Assembly (NCBI GenBank): GCA_947069175.1
Contig: CAMTDV010000017.1
Span: 34,977,126 to 35,041,125, forward strand
DNA length: 64,000 nt
Reading direction: 5' to 3'
Origin: Scalesia atractyloides
Taxonomy: Eukaryota; Streptophyta; Magnoliopsida; Asterales; Asteraceae
Within the stretch, counting starts at the first letter, position 1; each line of letters starts with the position of its first letter. Positions 11,813 to 24,419 of this stretch are shown in pieces. The translations under genes were made by a program, and so were the position numbers. The notes beneath the pieces are model-generated. The model was not told the origin of the DNA. It was given only the letters and a program-made list of their open reading frames with translations, and ran no database searches.

Positions 11813-11989
11813 AATCAAATTGTCCCAATTGTATCCTATTAAACCTCATCCAACATATCGATGGATTTGCCACTGCCCCTCCTCCAACCATCATTTAACG
11901 TCATCATAGTGTTGATAATCCAGTCTTCACTACATGGATCACCGTCCATCCCTCATGATTGTTTATCAAAAAAGGTAGTATCTGTTATT

Positions 11990-12488
11990 GTTGGTTTAAC
12001 CTTGGCAAGACAAATTTAGGTTGCTCTAGAGGCAGCTTATAGCAACTTGTCAATTGAACGTGTTCAAATTGTAAAATCAACTCCGTCAAACCCTTAAGTC
12101 CTAAGGGCGACAAATCAACACTGAATATGATCGCAATTTTAAACTTGTGTGTGACCAATGAAGTGCCATCGGATATCTCGTGGATGAAGTGGACCAGTGT
12201 CACTTGTTCCTTTGTGGTATAGGGCTAACTTTTGAAACCTTCTCCACGTTCGTTCGATCCTCGCTACTACAAACCTCGTTCTTGAATTTACTCGCTAGGG
12301 CAGAAAGCCATGAAATGTTTGTTCGAGTTTTCCACAGAACTATTACACCTTCTGTCGCATTTTCTACCCAAACTTCCCAGGCACCATCAATCACTCAGGG
12401 ACGTAGAGGTTGCTTTGGCCGTGGTTCTAGAATTTTCAAACTATTGTTCTCTTGCAAAAACAACTTTGCCAAAAAGGGGGTAAACTGA
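11990..12488 (+). pseudogene. Ty1/copia gag fragment
   Basis: The open part (12180-12488) contains DEVDQCHLFLCGIGLTFETF and LLARAESHEM, typical of the copia UBN2 gag domain, followed by a Gly/Arg-rich stretch. Upstream (from about 11990) recognisable gag residues continue in other frames, so there are frameshifts. No zinc knuckle or protease follows. Confidence 0.7.
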
Positions 12489-12979
12489 AGTTTTGGGTCA
12501 AGATCAAGATTTTGAGATTGTTTAAGTGCATCACTGCGTACAAATGATTCTTAACTAAAGACTCCATTGCTCCTATTTAACTTATGAGCTTTAACAAGCA
12601 CAATGTTTCTCGAATAATATTTCATCAAGTCACTAAGCAAAACCTCTTCTTGTACAAAATCCACATCAATGGTCAACCTCTATACGCAAGAGAGTGATTA
12701 CTGGTTAGTAGTCCCACGGTCTTACTATTCATCAATAAATCATCTTTAAGTAGTACCCTATTTCAGCGTAAAGTATTTGTTATGTTTAAGAGATCAAGAT
12801 CAGTTGTACACATAGCAAACAAGTACACCATTAGGTCTCTTGACTGTATCCATACCCTTTTCTTTCTATGTTTGTTGAAATATCCATCCAAATACTCATA
12901 TAGCTGAAGTGACACCTCGGATCTTCTTACACAAATAAGTTCGACTGTAAATGTTGAATACTCAGACATGACCTCACAC
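12489..12979. other. No recognised feature
   Basis: AT-rich DNA with no supported gene. The minus-strand open frame at 12763-13041 has no recognisable motif and overlaps the candidate MITE. Confidence 0.4.
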
Positions 12980-12982
12980 TTA

Positions 12983-13534
12983 GGGTGGAGAGGGTCGTCC
13001 CAGGTTTCCCTGTTTTCCCCAAATTGCGCGATTTCGTCCAAATTTTCCCCAAACTAAACTATTTTATTTTAATTTAATCATTAAAACATTTTTTATTTAA
13101 TTGTTTTAAATATAATATAAAATTAAAGACATATAAACCAAAAGTAAACCAAATTTCTATATTTTAGTTATAATAGTTTAAGGTAGTTGGAAAATTAAAA
13201 CAAACTCTAAGAAAATTAAAATCAAATTATAAGAGTTTAAAAGAAAAAAACATTCACAAAGTTATGGGTTTTTAGAAGAAAAAAAAAAGAAAAATATATT
13301 AAAGGTCTTTTTTAGCAAACTTATGGGTTATTGGAATTTATAAAAAAAAAAGAAAAAAAGCACACACAAAAAAAATACATACACATTGAAAAAAAACAAA
13401 ACCCCACAACAATCTTTCCCGAAAAATAGTGTCAAGTCTTCAAATCCCGTAAAAAAAAGTTCCTCAAAACCGGTGGCGATGTTCCCACCCGGGACAAGAC
13501 TTCCTCAAGCTTTCCTCGGCCCCACCATCTACCC
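12983..13534. mobile_element. Candidate PIF/Harbinger-type MITE
   Basis: TTA lies on both sides (12980-12982 and 13535-13537), matching the 3-bp TSD of this superfamily. The ends, GGGTGGAGAGGG and (reverse) GGGTAGATGGTGGG, agree at roughly 60% of positions. The interior is AT-rich and non-coding. The weak end match is the main doubt. Confidence 0.45.
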
Positions 13535-13701
13535 TTAAATATGATGTTAATTTCTAAAAATATATATCACTAATTATACTAAAAATGTTCTAAGCCCTAA
13601 ACCCTAATAAATAATTTGATTACATGGAGGGTAATCCACCTAGGTTACACGTTGAATCACAATTAATATACATGTGGGAACTTACTTAAACTCTATCAAA
13701 C

Positions 13702-14723
13702 TGTATCAAATAGGTTCATTTTTTTTAAAATATATTACAAAATATATAATAAATAATAACGAGACTCTCGTTATTCATGAAAAATTCTGCTAGTACAATA
13801 CCGGTTACATAAACTAAATAAATTAATATAAAATACAATTTAATTGTACCAATCTTGATTCAAGTCGATGTCTTTGGATGAACTTCATCCGCACCTTCAT
13901 GTCAAAACTTCGCTGTAAGACAAGTAAAAATCATTGACGGTTTTGGTTGAGGCACGTGTTCAACACGCTTCCCTTAAAACAGATTCCGCGCCTCCTCTCA
14001 GACGGTCTGTCTCCCAGGGTACAACAACCGGAACAGTATGTGTACTGCCGGAGATGGCACTCACGCCCAAGATAACACCGGGTATCATGGTGTTCACTTT
14101 TATGTGGGAAAACAAATAAAAATAAGTTGGTGATGGTGAAAGAATTAGAGAGTACTCCTTTCTAAATTCTATAAAACTTTGTGCATATGAATATTCCTCT
14201 AGTATATCTCTTTCATCTCTCATTTTTCTCTATTCTCTTTCTTACCACCAACCAAGAGTCATAAGGTTTCTTTTATACTCAAAACTAAAACTCCATATTT
14301 AATTTCTATTGATTAAAGATAATTATAACAATAAACCTTCATTATGGGTTTAATGATTTATAACATTCATGACATTAATTTACATGTTAATGTTATATTG
14401 AATAAAATAATAAGACATAATAAAACCTTCATCATGATTCTTGAATAGAGATTAAAAGTCATAAAACCACCAATTTATGACAAAGATGAATTTATACTAG
14501 AGTCACCAAAGTTTAGAAATATTCACTTCAATCACTCATCTTCGAGCATCGATATTCTATTCATCTTAGCTCCATTTTGGACATAGCTTGATTCATTATT
14601 ATGATGCTCTCACAACATAGAACACAAACCCACGAATAATTATTTATACAACACATATATAAATATTATTATTTGTGTCCAAAATATTTAGTGAAAAACC
14701 CATTTTCACTAAAATTTCCAACA
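13702..14723 (-). mobile_element. LTR (3' LTR in element orientation) of non-coding element
   Basis: This 1.02-kb copy pairs with 19188-20210 at about 98-99% identity by eye. Together they are flanked by CAAAC (13697-13701 and 20211-20215). On the minus strand the LTR starts TGTTGGAAATTTT, a copia-like start, and is preceded by a purine tract (CATGTGGGGGAT), which fixes the orientation as minus. Confidence 0.88.
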
Positions 14724-17700
14724 ATCCCCCACATGAATGGAGATCGATTAAAACACACAAAATTCCCCGATAAAAACTCAACAGTCGAGTATTGCAGGAT
14801 AGGTAGGTGTAGCCTTTGAACCTTCCTTTGTAACTCATACTTAGCTTACTAGCGATATGTAGACGCGATGTCTTTGAACATACCCCTGTTTGTGTAAACG
14901 ACAATATGCTTCACACAATACTTTCCCTAGCGGGGCCATCTCCTCATATTTCTGTCCAATAATGGTCATGGAACACTTTCTTGGTTCTGCGGGAGCTCTA
15001 GGAATTGTGTCATAATTCCATTCGAAGCGACCACACTTCTCTCCAACATAGGTGATTCCCCTTTAAATCATTAAAAGCATTATGGTTTACTATGATTTAC
15101 ACAAATCATTTAACCACATATTATGCTTAACCTCACAACAATGTCACTGAATATTATAGGAATGGACTGGGATGTATTTAAACACCCTTTATAGTTTAGG
15201 GGGAGATATAAATATATATACTAGCTCATATACAAACAATATATTGGCTTTCCCCCACAGTGACTATCCTTCGGTTCATGATTAAGTTTGCCTATTGAAC
15301 CTAGATCTTGGGATCTCCAGTCAACTAGGTTAGATTTCCCTCATGTCCCTTTTCCCATGGCTTTAGTCCCATTCCACAACTTGATCTCTTATCAACCCAC
15401 TGGTTGTTGGATCCAAAATTATTTGTTGACTTCGCTAAGTCAACAACGATTGAGATCAGTTGTCCTAACGTGTTCTTGACTCGCTAGTCAGTTATGCCTT
15501 TTAGTTGATTCGTAAGACTTATAACTTGTGATCTCAACTTGGATCTAGTTATGTACCTTGTCTTTAGAATTACATGAAACCCAATTCATGGCTAAACACG
15601 TTTTCATCATGCCTTGGTATGACATGACTGACATCTTACTAGATTTTAAATCTAACCAATTGGCATTCGAGTCCAATCTATTTGATTGGCTCCATATCAC
15701 CATTGTGTACTCCACTTGGTCATGTGTTTGCAATATGTATTAGGATTGCTAAAATCCTTATTGCCAAACCTTCCACATTCAAATGCAAGTCACCCCCCAC
15801 ATTTAAGTGTAATTGGATAACATCCAAATGGGGTGATGAAAGGTTCTCCCTTTCATTTCGAGTTTGAGAAAACTTCTCTACCATTTCTACATACCCTAAA
15901 GGGTTTGTTTCTTAAATGGCTCCTCCCCCCCCCCTCCCCCCACATTGCTTGCATTTTAATTAAGATTGAGTAATATCACTCTTGATGACTTTTTAGACCC
16001 GTATGATAGGATAAAATTATCCATATCTGTTTGTCCATGTAGTCATCCAATTACTCTACTCAGATTAATATTCCTCATAAGAGCTTCTGAGCTATACGAG
16101 TTCTTCACATATGAAACCGGATAGAATCATTACAAATGATCTAGTTAGTCGGTCCTCCCAAGTTATCCATTTGGACTAAAATGAAGTTATATTTATAGTT
16201 TCGTTTTAGCACAAAATTCGTTCTTATGTCATCATATATTTTGAATGTTTAAAGTTAATTTAATCTCCTTCGAGCATATAAATGAACAAGTATTAGTCTA
16301 GCATGCTTTAGACCACAATACTCTAGCATGTGAACAGAAGATGCATCATTCTGATTCTTCACAGCCTTAAAGAGATAACACACTATCTCTTCCGAACATT
16401 CGTTTCTTAGTTTAGACACAATAATGAAATTTTATTTCACCATTCCAAAACCATCGGTTTAGGAAGGTCTCAAAACCATAGTTAACTCCACCCATTAGGA
16501 TCATAACTCGTTTGACATTTATCTCCAAGGCTTCACCATTGACTTCCTAAGGACTTAAACATAAGTCTTAATCCAAGTCACTTTGATGAACAATCTTTGC
16601 ATAAAATCACTCGAGTTTTGAGATATAGTCAATTAGATTGACTCTCAACAACAAAGCATTGCCAATCGTGATATATACATTTGTTGTTGTTTCGTTAATA
16701 CCATGTATTGGGATACTCTCCCAGATTGAGGACTAATCCTCCACATAGTTTAAACAACATTGATGGTGGTAAAAGCATCTACAAGTCCATCACTATTGTA
16801 AATTTCCCTTAATAAATTTACTAAATTTATTAAAATCATTTACAATAATAACATATATTTCTTTCATATGTTATATTATTCAAAAAAGTTACATGTGCAT
16901 TTCCATGTTGATGGTCTCAACATTAGATAACATATCTCGTTTTTGTGTATTTCATTTCAAACAATTCACCATGTTTCTCACGAATTCGTTATACGTTTGA
17001 TGTTTGATTTGTGGCTTATTACATAAGTCATGATCACAACCCACTTGTTGTGTTCGTGTAAATTACCTTTTACACTTTGTATCAAAATGTGTATCCTTTT
17101 GACAAGATATTAGTCCATTAGTTTATGTAAAATAAACCCAAATGGTAGTCCACCATTTTAAATGAAATAAAATCGAACATAAATAAAACGGATACACCAA
17201 TGATATCTAAATATCAAATTCCCAAGTGTTATTATCTTCAACACTTTTTACCGAAATAAACGCAATTATATCGTTATGTGTCATGTTTTGAGGTACTCCC
17301 TCAATGAAACACATAAAACTTGTTTCATATTGAAACTCTAAAATTGAATAGTTACAAGTTGTCCAAAAATAAAAATTAACTACTCGCAAGTAGTTGAGCA
17401 ACTTATTATATCCATAACAACACTGAGTTGTTTTTCACCAAATAGTCTTTCCAAGACTATTATATGGTTCAAGACAAAATACTTTTCATGGGAGCATCAA
17501 ATCACTTATAAATCGCAGAGACATGTTTTATTCATTCAAAACATTTGTCGTCTTTGCAAATGTTTTATAAAATTAAACTATATATATTTATGTTTTGATT
17601 ACTAATCAAGAGAATAAAACCTTATAATAGTTTATTAAATAAAATAGTTTCAAACTCTCTCGTTTGAAAATAAAACGAAACATCGTTTTAATAAATGGTT

Positions 17701-19187
17701 TATCACATTCAAATCGTTTCTAACCCGTTGTTAGATAATGAACGATTACCAATAGTTAAAATGAGTGGTTTGTATGATAACCAGTTCTAATATGCTAATT
17801 AGAATTTAAATGTTTTAACCAACATTCAAAATATTTGGTTTTTATAAAGAAAACCATTTCTAACGCGCTCGTTAAAAATAAAACAAATACATTTACTCTC
17901 ATAAGCCACTTTTGGTTTATTTAAATAAATGATTTCTAACACGCTCGTTAGAAATAAAAATAAACCTTTTCTAACACGCTTGTTAGAAAATAAACAATTG
18001 TCAAACTCTTTAAATCGTTTCTAACACGCTCGTTAGAAGTAATTGATTACAAAATTTGTTTTGAAGTTTAAAAAAATAAACTATTTCTAATACGCTCATT
18101 CGAATAAACAAATACGAAATTGTTTTAAAATTTATTTATAAACCGTTTCTAACTCGCTCGTTAGAAATTTATTGGTCCAGTCGAACCGTTTAACCATTTA
18201 TGCTAACATTTATGTAGAATAACCGTTTCTAACTCCCTTGTTATACATTAATAGTTTTAGACGAAACCGTTACAAGGTTAATTATTATCCGAAATAATTG
18301 TTTTGAACACGCTCGTTAGTAATTATTTAGAATAATAATCTTTTCTAAGACGCTTGTTAGAAAATCTAAACGTATCTTTTCTAACACGCTCGTTAGAAAA
18401 TGTAATCATCTTTTCACTAGTTAGTTTTCCACAATCATAATATCTAACACGCTCATTAGATATAATAGATGATATTAAAACTTATGTCTACAAAATATTC
18501 TAACATGCTTGTTAGAGATATAAAAAGTTTTAATCTTGTTATTCTTTCAATATCAACGTTTCTAACATTAGAAAATATTAAAACTTGTTATTTTATAAAA
18601 TATTTATTTCCAACACGCTCGTTAAAAATATAAAAGTTTTAAACTTGTTATTCTTTCAACATCAATGTTTCTTACACGATCGTTAGAAAATATTTAAACT
18701 TTTTATTTTATAAAATATTTATTTTCTAATATGCTCATTAGAAAATATATATATATCAAGACTTTTGAAACCAACATTAATATACCAATTATAGTTTCTA
18801 ACATGCTGGTTAGAAAAAAAATTAAATGTTACAAACATTTAAGATGGGTTTACAAAATAAATTTTCCAATACGCTCATTAAAAAATTTTAGTATCTCAAA
18901 GCCATATTGAAATACATATTATTTTGTATATGGTTCGGTTTATCTAAATACAAACACAAAAAAAACTTGAATCAAAGCGTTCGTTTTGTAACTCGGTATT
19001 CGGATTAAAGATTATACTCCAATCATAAAATTAATTCGACTCGTTATACTAAATAAATATTTCCCAAAATATTTATAAGATTTTTTAGCAAAATCTCAAT
19101 AAAATTTTAACTTTCGTGAACCTAAATACTCGTAGAGAAGGGATTTAAGATCGTCGTAACAATCTTCACGAAAGTCTGTTTTAAGAT
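14724..19187 (-). mobile_element. Non-coding interior (LARD-like) of minus-strand LTR element
   Basis: About 4.46 kb with no gag or pol motif in any frame and only short random open frames. With LTRs of 1 kb it fits a large retrotransposon derivative that needs another element's proteins. No standard initiator tRNA-Met PBS is seen next to 19187; the adjoining minus-strand bases are ATCTTAAAACAGACT. The right part holds a hairpin array (17718-18885). Confidence 0.75.
17718..18885. repeat. Array of about 18 short hairpin units
   Basis: Units of the form TTTCTAAC-ACGCTC-GTTAGAAA (8-bp arms, 6-base loop) recur every 35-100 bp, for example near 17933, 17967, 18146, 18343, 18378, 18441, 18608 and 18722. 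The sequence between them is AT-rich and mostly unrelated. Several variants change both arms together: TATCTAA/TTAGATA near 18441 and TTTCTAAT/ATTAGAAA near 18722. Others (near 17858, 18225) have lost pairing. Confidence 0.8.
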
Positions 19188-20210
19188 TATATGAAATAGG
19201 TTCATTTTTTTTAAAATATATTACAAAATATATAATAAATAATAACGAGACTCTCGTTATTCATGGAAAATTCTGCTAGTACAATACCGGTTACATGAAC
19301 TAAATAAATTAATATAAAATACAATTTAATTGTACCAATCTTGATTCAAGTCGATGTCTTTGGATGAACTTCATCCGCACCTTCATGTCAAAACTTCGCT
19401 GTAAGACAAGTAAAAATCATTGACGGTTTTGGTTGAGGCACGTGTTCAACACGCTTCCCTTAAAACAGATTCCGCGCCTCCTCTCAGACGGTCTGTCTCC
19501 CAGGGTACAACAACCGGAACAGTATGTGTACTGCCGGAGATGGCACTCACGCCCAAGATAACACCGGGTATCATGGTGTTCACTTTTATGTGGGAAAACA
19601 AATAAAAATAAGTTGGTGATGGTGAAAGAATTAGAGAGTACTCCTTTCTAAATTCTATAAAACTTTGTGCATATGAATATTCCTCTAGTATATCTCTTTC
19701 ATCTCTCATTTTTCTCTATTCTCTTTCTTACCACCAACAAAAAGTCATAAGGTTTCTTTTATACTCAAAATTAAAACTCCATATTTAATTTCTACTGATT
19801 AAAGATAATTATAACAATAAAAACCTTCATTATGGGTTTAATGATTTATAAATTCATGACATTAATTTACATGTTAATGTTATATTGAATAAAATAATAA
19901 GACATAACAAAACCTTCATCATGATTCTTGAATAGAGATTAAAAGTCATAAAACCACCAATTTATGACAAAGATGAATTTATACTAGAGTCACCAAAGTT
20001 TAGAAATATTCACTTCAATCACTTATCTTCGAGCATCGATATTCTATTCATCTTAGCTCCATTTTGGACATAGTTTGATTCATTATTATGATGCTCTCAC
20101 AACATAGAACACAAACCCACGAATAATTATTTATACAACACATATATAAATATTATTATTGGTGTCCAAAATATTTAGTGAAAAACCAATTTTCACTAAA
20201 ATTTCCAACA
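19188..20210 (-). mobile_element. LTR (5' LTR in element orientation) of non-coding element
   Basis: Partner of 13702-14723. Its end bases differ slightly from the partner (TATATGAAATAGG against TGTATCAAATAGG). It is followed by the TSD CAAAC at 20211. Confidence 0.88.
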
Positions 20211-20215
20211 CAAAC

Positions 20216-20639
20216 TGCCAATTAGTGAATTATAGTGTAAATTTAGTTGTAAAATGTTCATGAAGTTGTATGAATCAGTTAAAATATGGCGATATCACAA
20301 CAAGGTAATAGATGATCTAAACATTGATTTTGAGAAGCATAATATTACAAACTGAAATCATTGTATTGTTTGACCCCCTTTAAAGGCTAACGTCCCTTAT
20401 TTGTCATAGCCCTCTAGTTCCCAATATCATACCTGGTTATAACATTGTATCTTATGCCTGATCCAATACTCGTCGGATACCGAACATACCTGCGAGTATT
20501 GAGCATAGTGTCCTTAGTTTCTTTGAAAAATACTCGTTAGGATTTTTAAATATATTTCTTTTTATTATTATAATTATAATATAGTTTTCATAATATAAAT
20601 TAGCAACACATTATTGTATTATGTTGTTGTATCCTTAGC
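20216..20639. other. No recognised feature
   Basis: AT-rich, non-coding DNA with no terminal repeats or protein motifs that I could find. Confidence 0.4.
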
Positions 20640-21240
20640 ATGGGGAGTTTTTAAAAAAAGTTTTGTGATTTTTCACTTTTAACCCAAATGTTTTCATCTT
20701 TTATATCTTAACATTTTTAATTTGTTTACTTTTAACCCAAAACTTAGCATCTTTTATATCTTAACACTTTTAATTTGGTCTCCCATACTTTTTATCTTTC
20801 TCAAGTTTTTCGTTTCGTTCTAAATTTTCGAGTTAATTACGTCGCAACGTGCGTGTGTGGTTCAACGTTATTGGTCTATTTTTTCACGTTTGACAGGTTT
20901 TTCGTAACGTGTCTATTTTGCCCCTCTGGCAAGTTCTCCGCAACCGGCGGATCCTACATCGACTTAGTTATTCTTTTCTACGTTATTTTGTGAGTTAACA
21001 CGGCGCAACGTGCATGTTTGCTTCAACGTTTTTACGTCTATTTTTTCCATTAACAAGTTCGTCGCAACGCATGGGTCCTAAATCGACATAATTATTTATT
21101 ATATATTATATGTTTCAGTCTTATTTCTTCACATTAACACGCCGCAACTTCAGTGTTGGTGTTCGCTACCAACGGTGTGACATTGATGTTATTTGCATAG
21201 TTTTAGGTCCCCACCGCAAAGCAGGGGTGCTTAATTCTAG
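20640..21240 (+). mobile_element. Probable non-autonomous Helitron (3' end clear)
   Basis: The right end has a short GC-rich hairpin (CACCGCAAAGCAGGGGTG) followed about 7 bases later by CTAG, then host T, as Helitron 3' ends have. The body repeats phrases such as CGCAACGTGC and TTTTATATCTTAAC. The 5' end (normally TC) could not be fixed, so the start is approximate. Confidence 0.5.
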
Positions 21241-21354
21241 TTCTAATTTATATAGGAACTATTACAAGTTGAAAAATGATACATATAAGTTTTTATCATA
21301 AATAAAAAAATATCATTATTATTTTTTATGTAAGTTCATGTATAAACTTAACAA

Positions 21355-21574
21355 TAGGGATGAGCATGGTATCTGTTCGGTACCGAACATGTACCGATAC
21401 CGAATAATGGGGAAAATTGATACCGGTATCGAATTTACCAGTTCGCTACCGGTATTTACTGGTGTTTTACCCGTAAATACCGGTATCTAAAAATGAGAAA
21501 AATTGTTACCGGTACCGAATATACCCGTTACGATTCAATACCAGTTTGGTACCGGTGCCAAATGCCCATCCCTA
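21355..21574. mobile_element. hAT-type MITE rich in TACCGGTA
   Basis: Ends TAGGGATGAGCA and TGCCCATCCCTA form a 12-bp inverted repeat with one mismatch. They are flanked by CTTAACAA (21347) and CTTCACAA (21575), an 8-bp TSD with one mismatch, as hAT elements make. The 220-bp body is full of ACCGGTA/TACCGAT motifs and is non-coding. Confidence 0.75.
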
Positions 21575-21582
21575 CTTCACAA

Positions 21583-22740
21583 TAGGCAAAATATAAATAA
21601 TATTAATTTCAAAAGAAAATTGAATTTTCCATGTAATATGGAATGAACTTATTAAAAGAGACGAGGGTTAAGGGAGAAAAAAAATCGGGTATATAATTCA
21701 GGTAAATGGATATGTGGTTTCAAGTAATCGAGTCGGGTAGCATATAATCTCATATCTAGTCTCATACTTGTTGGGTTTCAAATATACCCGTCCTTAATGT
21801 TTCGGATACACCCGTCATGCTCGGGATGTTTGTCATCCCTGCATATCTTTTATACTCTTTTAATATTTCTAGACATATCTTGACCGTCAAAGTGTGGTTC
21901 GTAAGGCTACGATCTTGGGACCCCTTCTAGCACGTGGAGGTTTTGTAGCTTAACTATATCCTCGAGATGATGATGAAGGGCTCCAACGGATTTTCAAGAC
22001 CATCTTCCTTTGACAAGAGGAACCATATTTCCAACATTCTCCATTCATGAAATTAAGCTCATAATGAATGAGTACTACATTATTACTACGTCCATGTGTG
22101 TAGTCCTTTTTTGTGGTGGCTCATACAATGGACCACCTATGACTTGTTCACTAGGACTTCTACTACAACCTTATAAAAAGGTCGGTCATTGCAACCCAAC
22201 ATAAGAGTTAAGAACCATAAAAGCGACACCTTAAAGAATCTATAAATTCTGGTGAAATCTATCCAACGGTCTCTTTACAAACTCACCAATGAAAACCTCA
22301 AACTTTGCTTTCTACAAGAATTTAGATGGTATCTTTTATGCCTCTAATTATAAGTTGGTCCCTACGTACACACACCACAAAAATTAAATAAATAAGTTCA
22401 CCTCACTGTTATTCAAAAGTTTATTTGTTATATGTTACCATAATTAAGGAGAACCTGAAAACGTCTAAAGGTGGTCTATCAACACTTCAGCAGATCAAAA
22501 TTTATGCTTATGCGTATCTAATGTCGTTGTTTTCTTATAGTTTTACTCTTGCGTTATTAAATTATTATCGGTAGAATAATGTATAGAGGTTTACTAGTAA
22601 CAATGTTTTCCTTTGTATCTTTATGCTAAAAGTAGCAACATTGTGGGCGGTAAGTCACCATTGAAAGCTACAAGGGTCACTCTTATCCCTATGAACATCT
22701 TTCTATGGTGTTTAAACGATCATTGTATAAAAAATTTATT
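21583..22740. other. No recognised feature
   Basis: AT-rich sequence without a supported gene. An end reading TGTCATCCCTG near 21830 resembles a hAT terminus, but I found no partner. Confidence 0.35.
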
Positions 22741-22826
22741 TTGTGCAGGAAAACTAATAGTGTCATCAAGATAGATATATTTATGTATTTTCTGCAGGAA
22801 AACTAATAGTGTCATCAAGATATATT
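22740..22826. repeat. Two-copy tandem repeat
   Basis: The phrase GCAGGAAAACTAATAGTG plus the following TCATCAAGATA occurs twice about 50 bp apart. Confidence 0.8.
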
Positions 22827-23464
22827 TGAAAATTTGATATTACTTTTTATAAACGTGTCCATTTTAATTAGATATAACTCATATCGGGTACTATATATAT
22901 TCGAATTGGAAATGGCTACAATTATATAAATGCTGTAATCTTTGTTCAACCAGTTTAGTATACTGGCGAGTTAAGTAGCCATGTGATATTGTTTACATGT
23001 TCTCTATATGTTATATGTGTTTTTAATAAAAATGATATTCTTTTAACATATTGAAAGGTTAATTTTACTACATCATTTCAGTTTTGGATGTTATTGGTAG
23101 CATAGATTATGAAGATTAAAGACCCAAACGTTTCTCTCAAATTTAAAATTCTTTTACATGCATTTTCGAAAACTAAAAATTACAAGTTTATGTGAAAATA
23201 ATAGGTTTGATTAATGAATATTATTTATTTCTTACACCTAAGTTTGAGGTTAGGTTATATAGATTTGATTAGGCTTTGGTTATTGGGACACGCCCACTCC
23301 TATACGTCATGTATAGTACTATACAAGGTGTATAGATGGTTAATGCAGTATTAACTATATACATCAAATATAACGATATATGGGGTGTCTAATACCATCA
23401 CCCTTTGATTATGATTTAGACGCAGTTATAGCATCCAGCCTTCAATGCCCTCCCAGTTATAAGG

Positions 23465-23943
23465 AAAATTTTCCATGCGACTATGTATACATATTCAAAA
23501 TATAAAAAACAAAAAAAATATTATTCAAAACTAACGATTGTAGATGTCACTTTACAAGAACTATAATGGAGAAAATATCAGATATCATGATCTTTGGTCT
23601 CCTGTCATTTTTAACTAATGTACAAAAGTTTCCATGCAGTCAGACTATGCATACATTTTCACCAAAAAAAAAAATCAAAACTAACGATTGTAGATGCCTT
23701 ACAACAACTGTAATGAAGAAAATATCAAATATGTTCCAAACTATATTATCTTTGGCCTCTTGTCATTTTGTTTAATGTAAAAAAAATTTCCATGCGACTA
23801 TGCATGCATACATTTTCAAAAAAAAAAAAAAAAAGCCTTTATTCGATCAAAACTAACATTGTAGATGTCTCTTAAAAGAACTAAAACTATAATGAGTAAA
23901 AATATCAAAATATGTTCCAAGCTACCTTATCTTTCGGCCTTTG
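23465..23943. repeat. Tandem repeat, about 160-bp unit, left part
   Basis: Three units, each with TTCCATGCGACTATGCAT, CAAAACTAACGATTGTAGATG, GAAAATATCA and CTTTGGCCTCTTGTCATTTT. The third is cut by the copia insertion at 23943/23944, and the fourth resumes at 42135. Confidence 0.82.
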
Positions 23944-24405
23944 TGTTAGAAATAACCCGTTAATGTGGCCTAACGGATCATTTGAGTAACGTTACCAATA
24001 TGGCATAACTAGTCACCGACAATTACTTGATGGTAGTAATTGTAATTATTGATTAGTTTAAGTGGCAATTATGATTTCCCTTTAGGTACCTTTAATAGAG
24101 AATGTAAAGAGTTTTCATAACCGATCACCATTCATGATCATCATTCATTTTTTTTTGTTAAATATATATTGATCATAAGAGGTGAACAACTCGATAGAAC
24201 ACCAATACTAAAATACTAAAATTCTCTCTAAGTATGATCCATCAACACAAGGTACCATAACGGGAATCATGGCTTCATCTTTATCCTCAAAGATAATCAT
24301 CCTCACAAGTAAGTATCTCTAACTTGGTATCGATATTTACGTTATGATTGAATAAACATGATTAGGGTTCGTTATTTTGACCTATGTTTAAAGATATAAT
24401 CAACA
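23944..24405 (+). mobile_element. 5' LTR of outer Ty1/copia element
   Basis: 462 bp from TGTTAGAAATAACC to AATCAACA, matching 41675-42134. Flanked on the left by CTTTG (23939-23943), the same as 42135-42139 after the 3' LTR. About 14 substitutions were counted by eye between the LTRs (about 3%). Confidence 0.92.
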
Positions 24406-24407
24406 TG

Positions 24408-24419
24408 TGGTATCAGAGC
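24408..24419 (+). other. Primer-binding site of copia element
   Basis: TGGTATCAGAGC, an exact match to the standard plant initiator tRNA-Met PBS, 2 bases after the LTR. Confidence 0.92.

Noticed and set aside
12763..13041. Minus-strand open frame of 92 residues
   Set aside because: No motif or neighbour supports it, and it runs into the candidate MITE at 12983.
13592..13606. Telomere-like CCCTAAACCCTAA
   Set aside because: Only two units; common by chance or as a telobox in plant DNA. No sign of a chromosome end or interstitial telomere array.
17718..18885. CRISPR-like array
   Set aside because: Palindromic repeats with varied spacers look superficially similar, but spacing is irregular, repeats vary, there is no cas gene, and the DNA is a plant LTR element.
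13934..19709. Short proteins encoded in the two identical LTRs (61 and 87 residues)
   Set aside because: They occur twice only because the LTRs are near-identical; no known motif, and overlapping frames on both strands.
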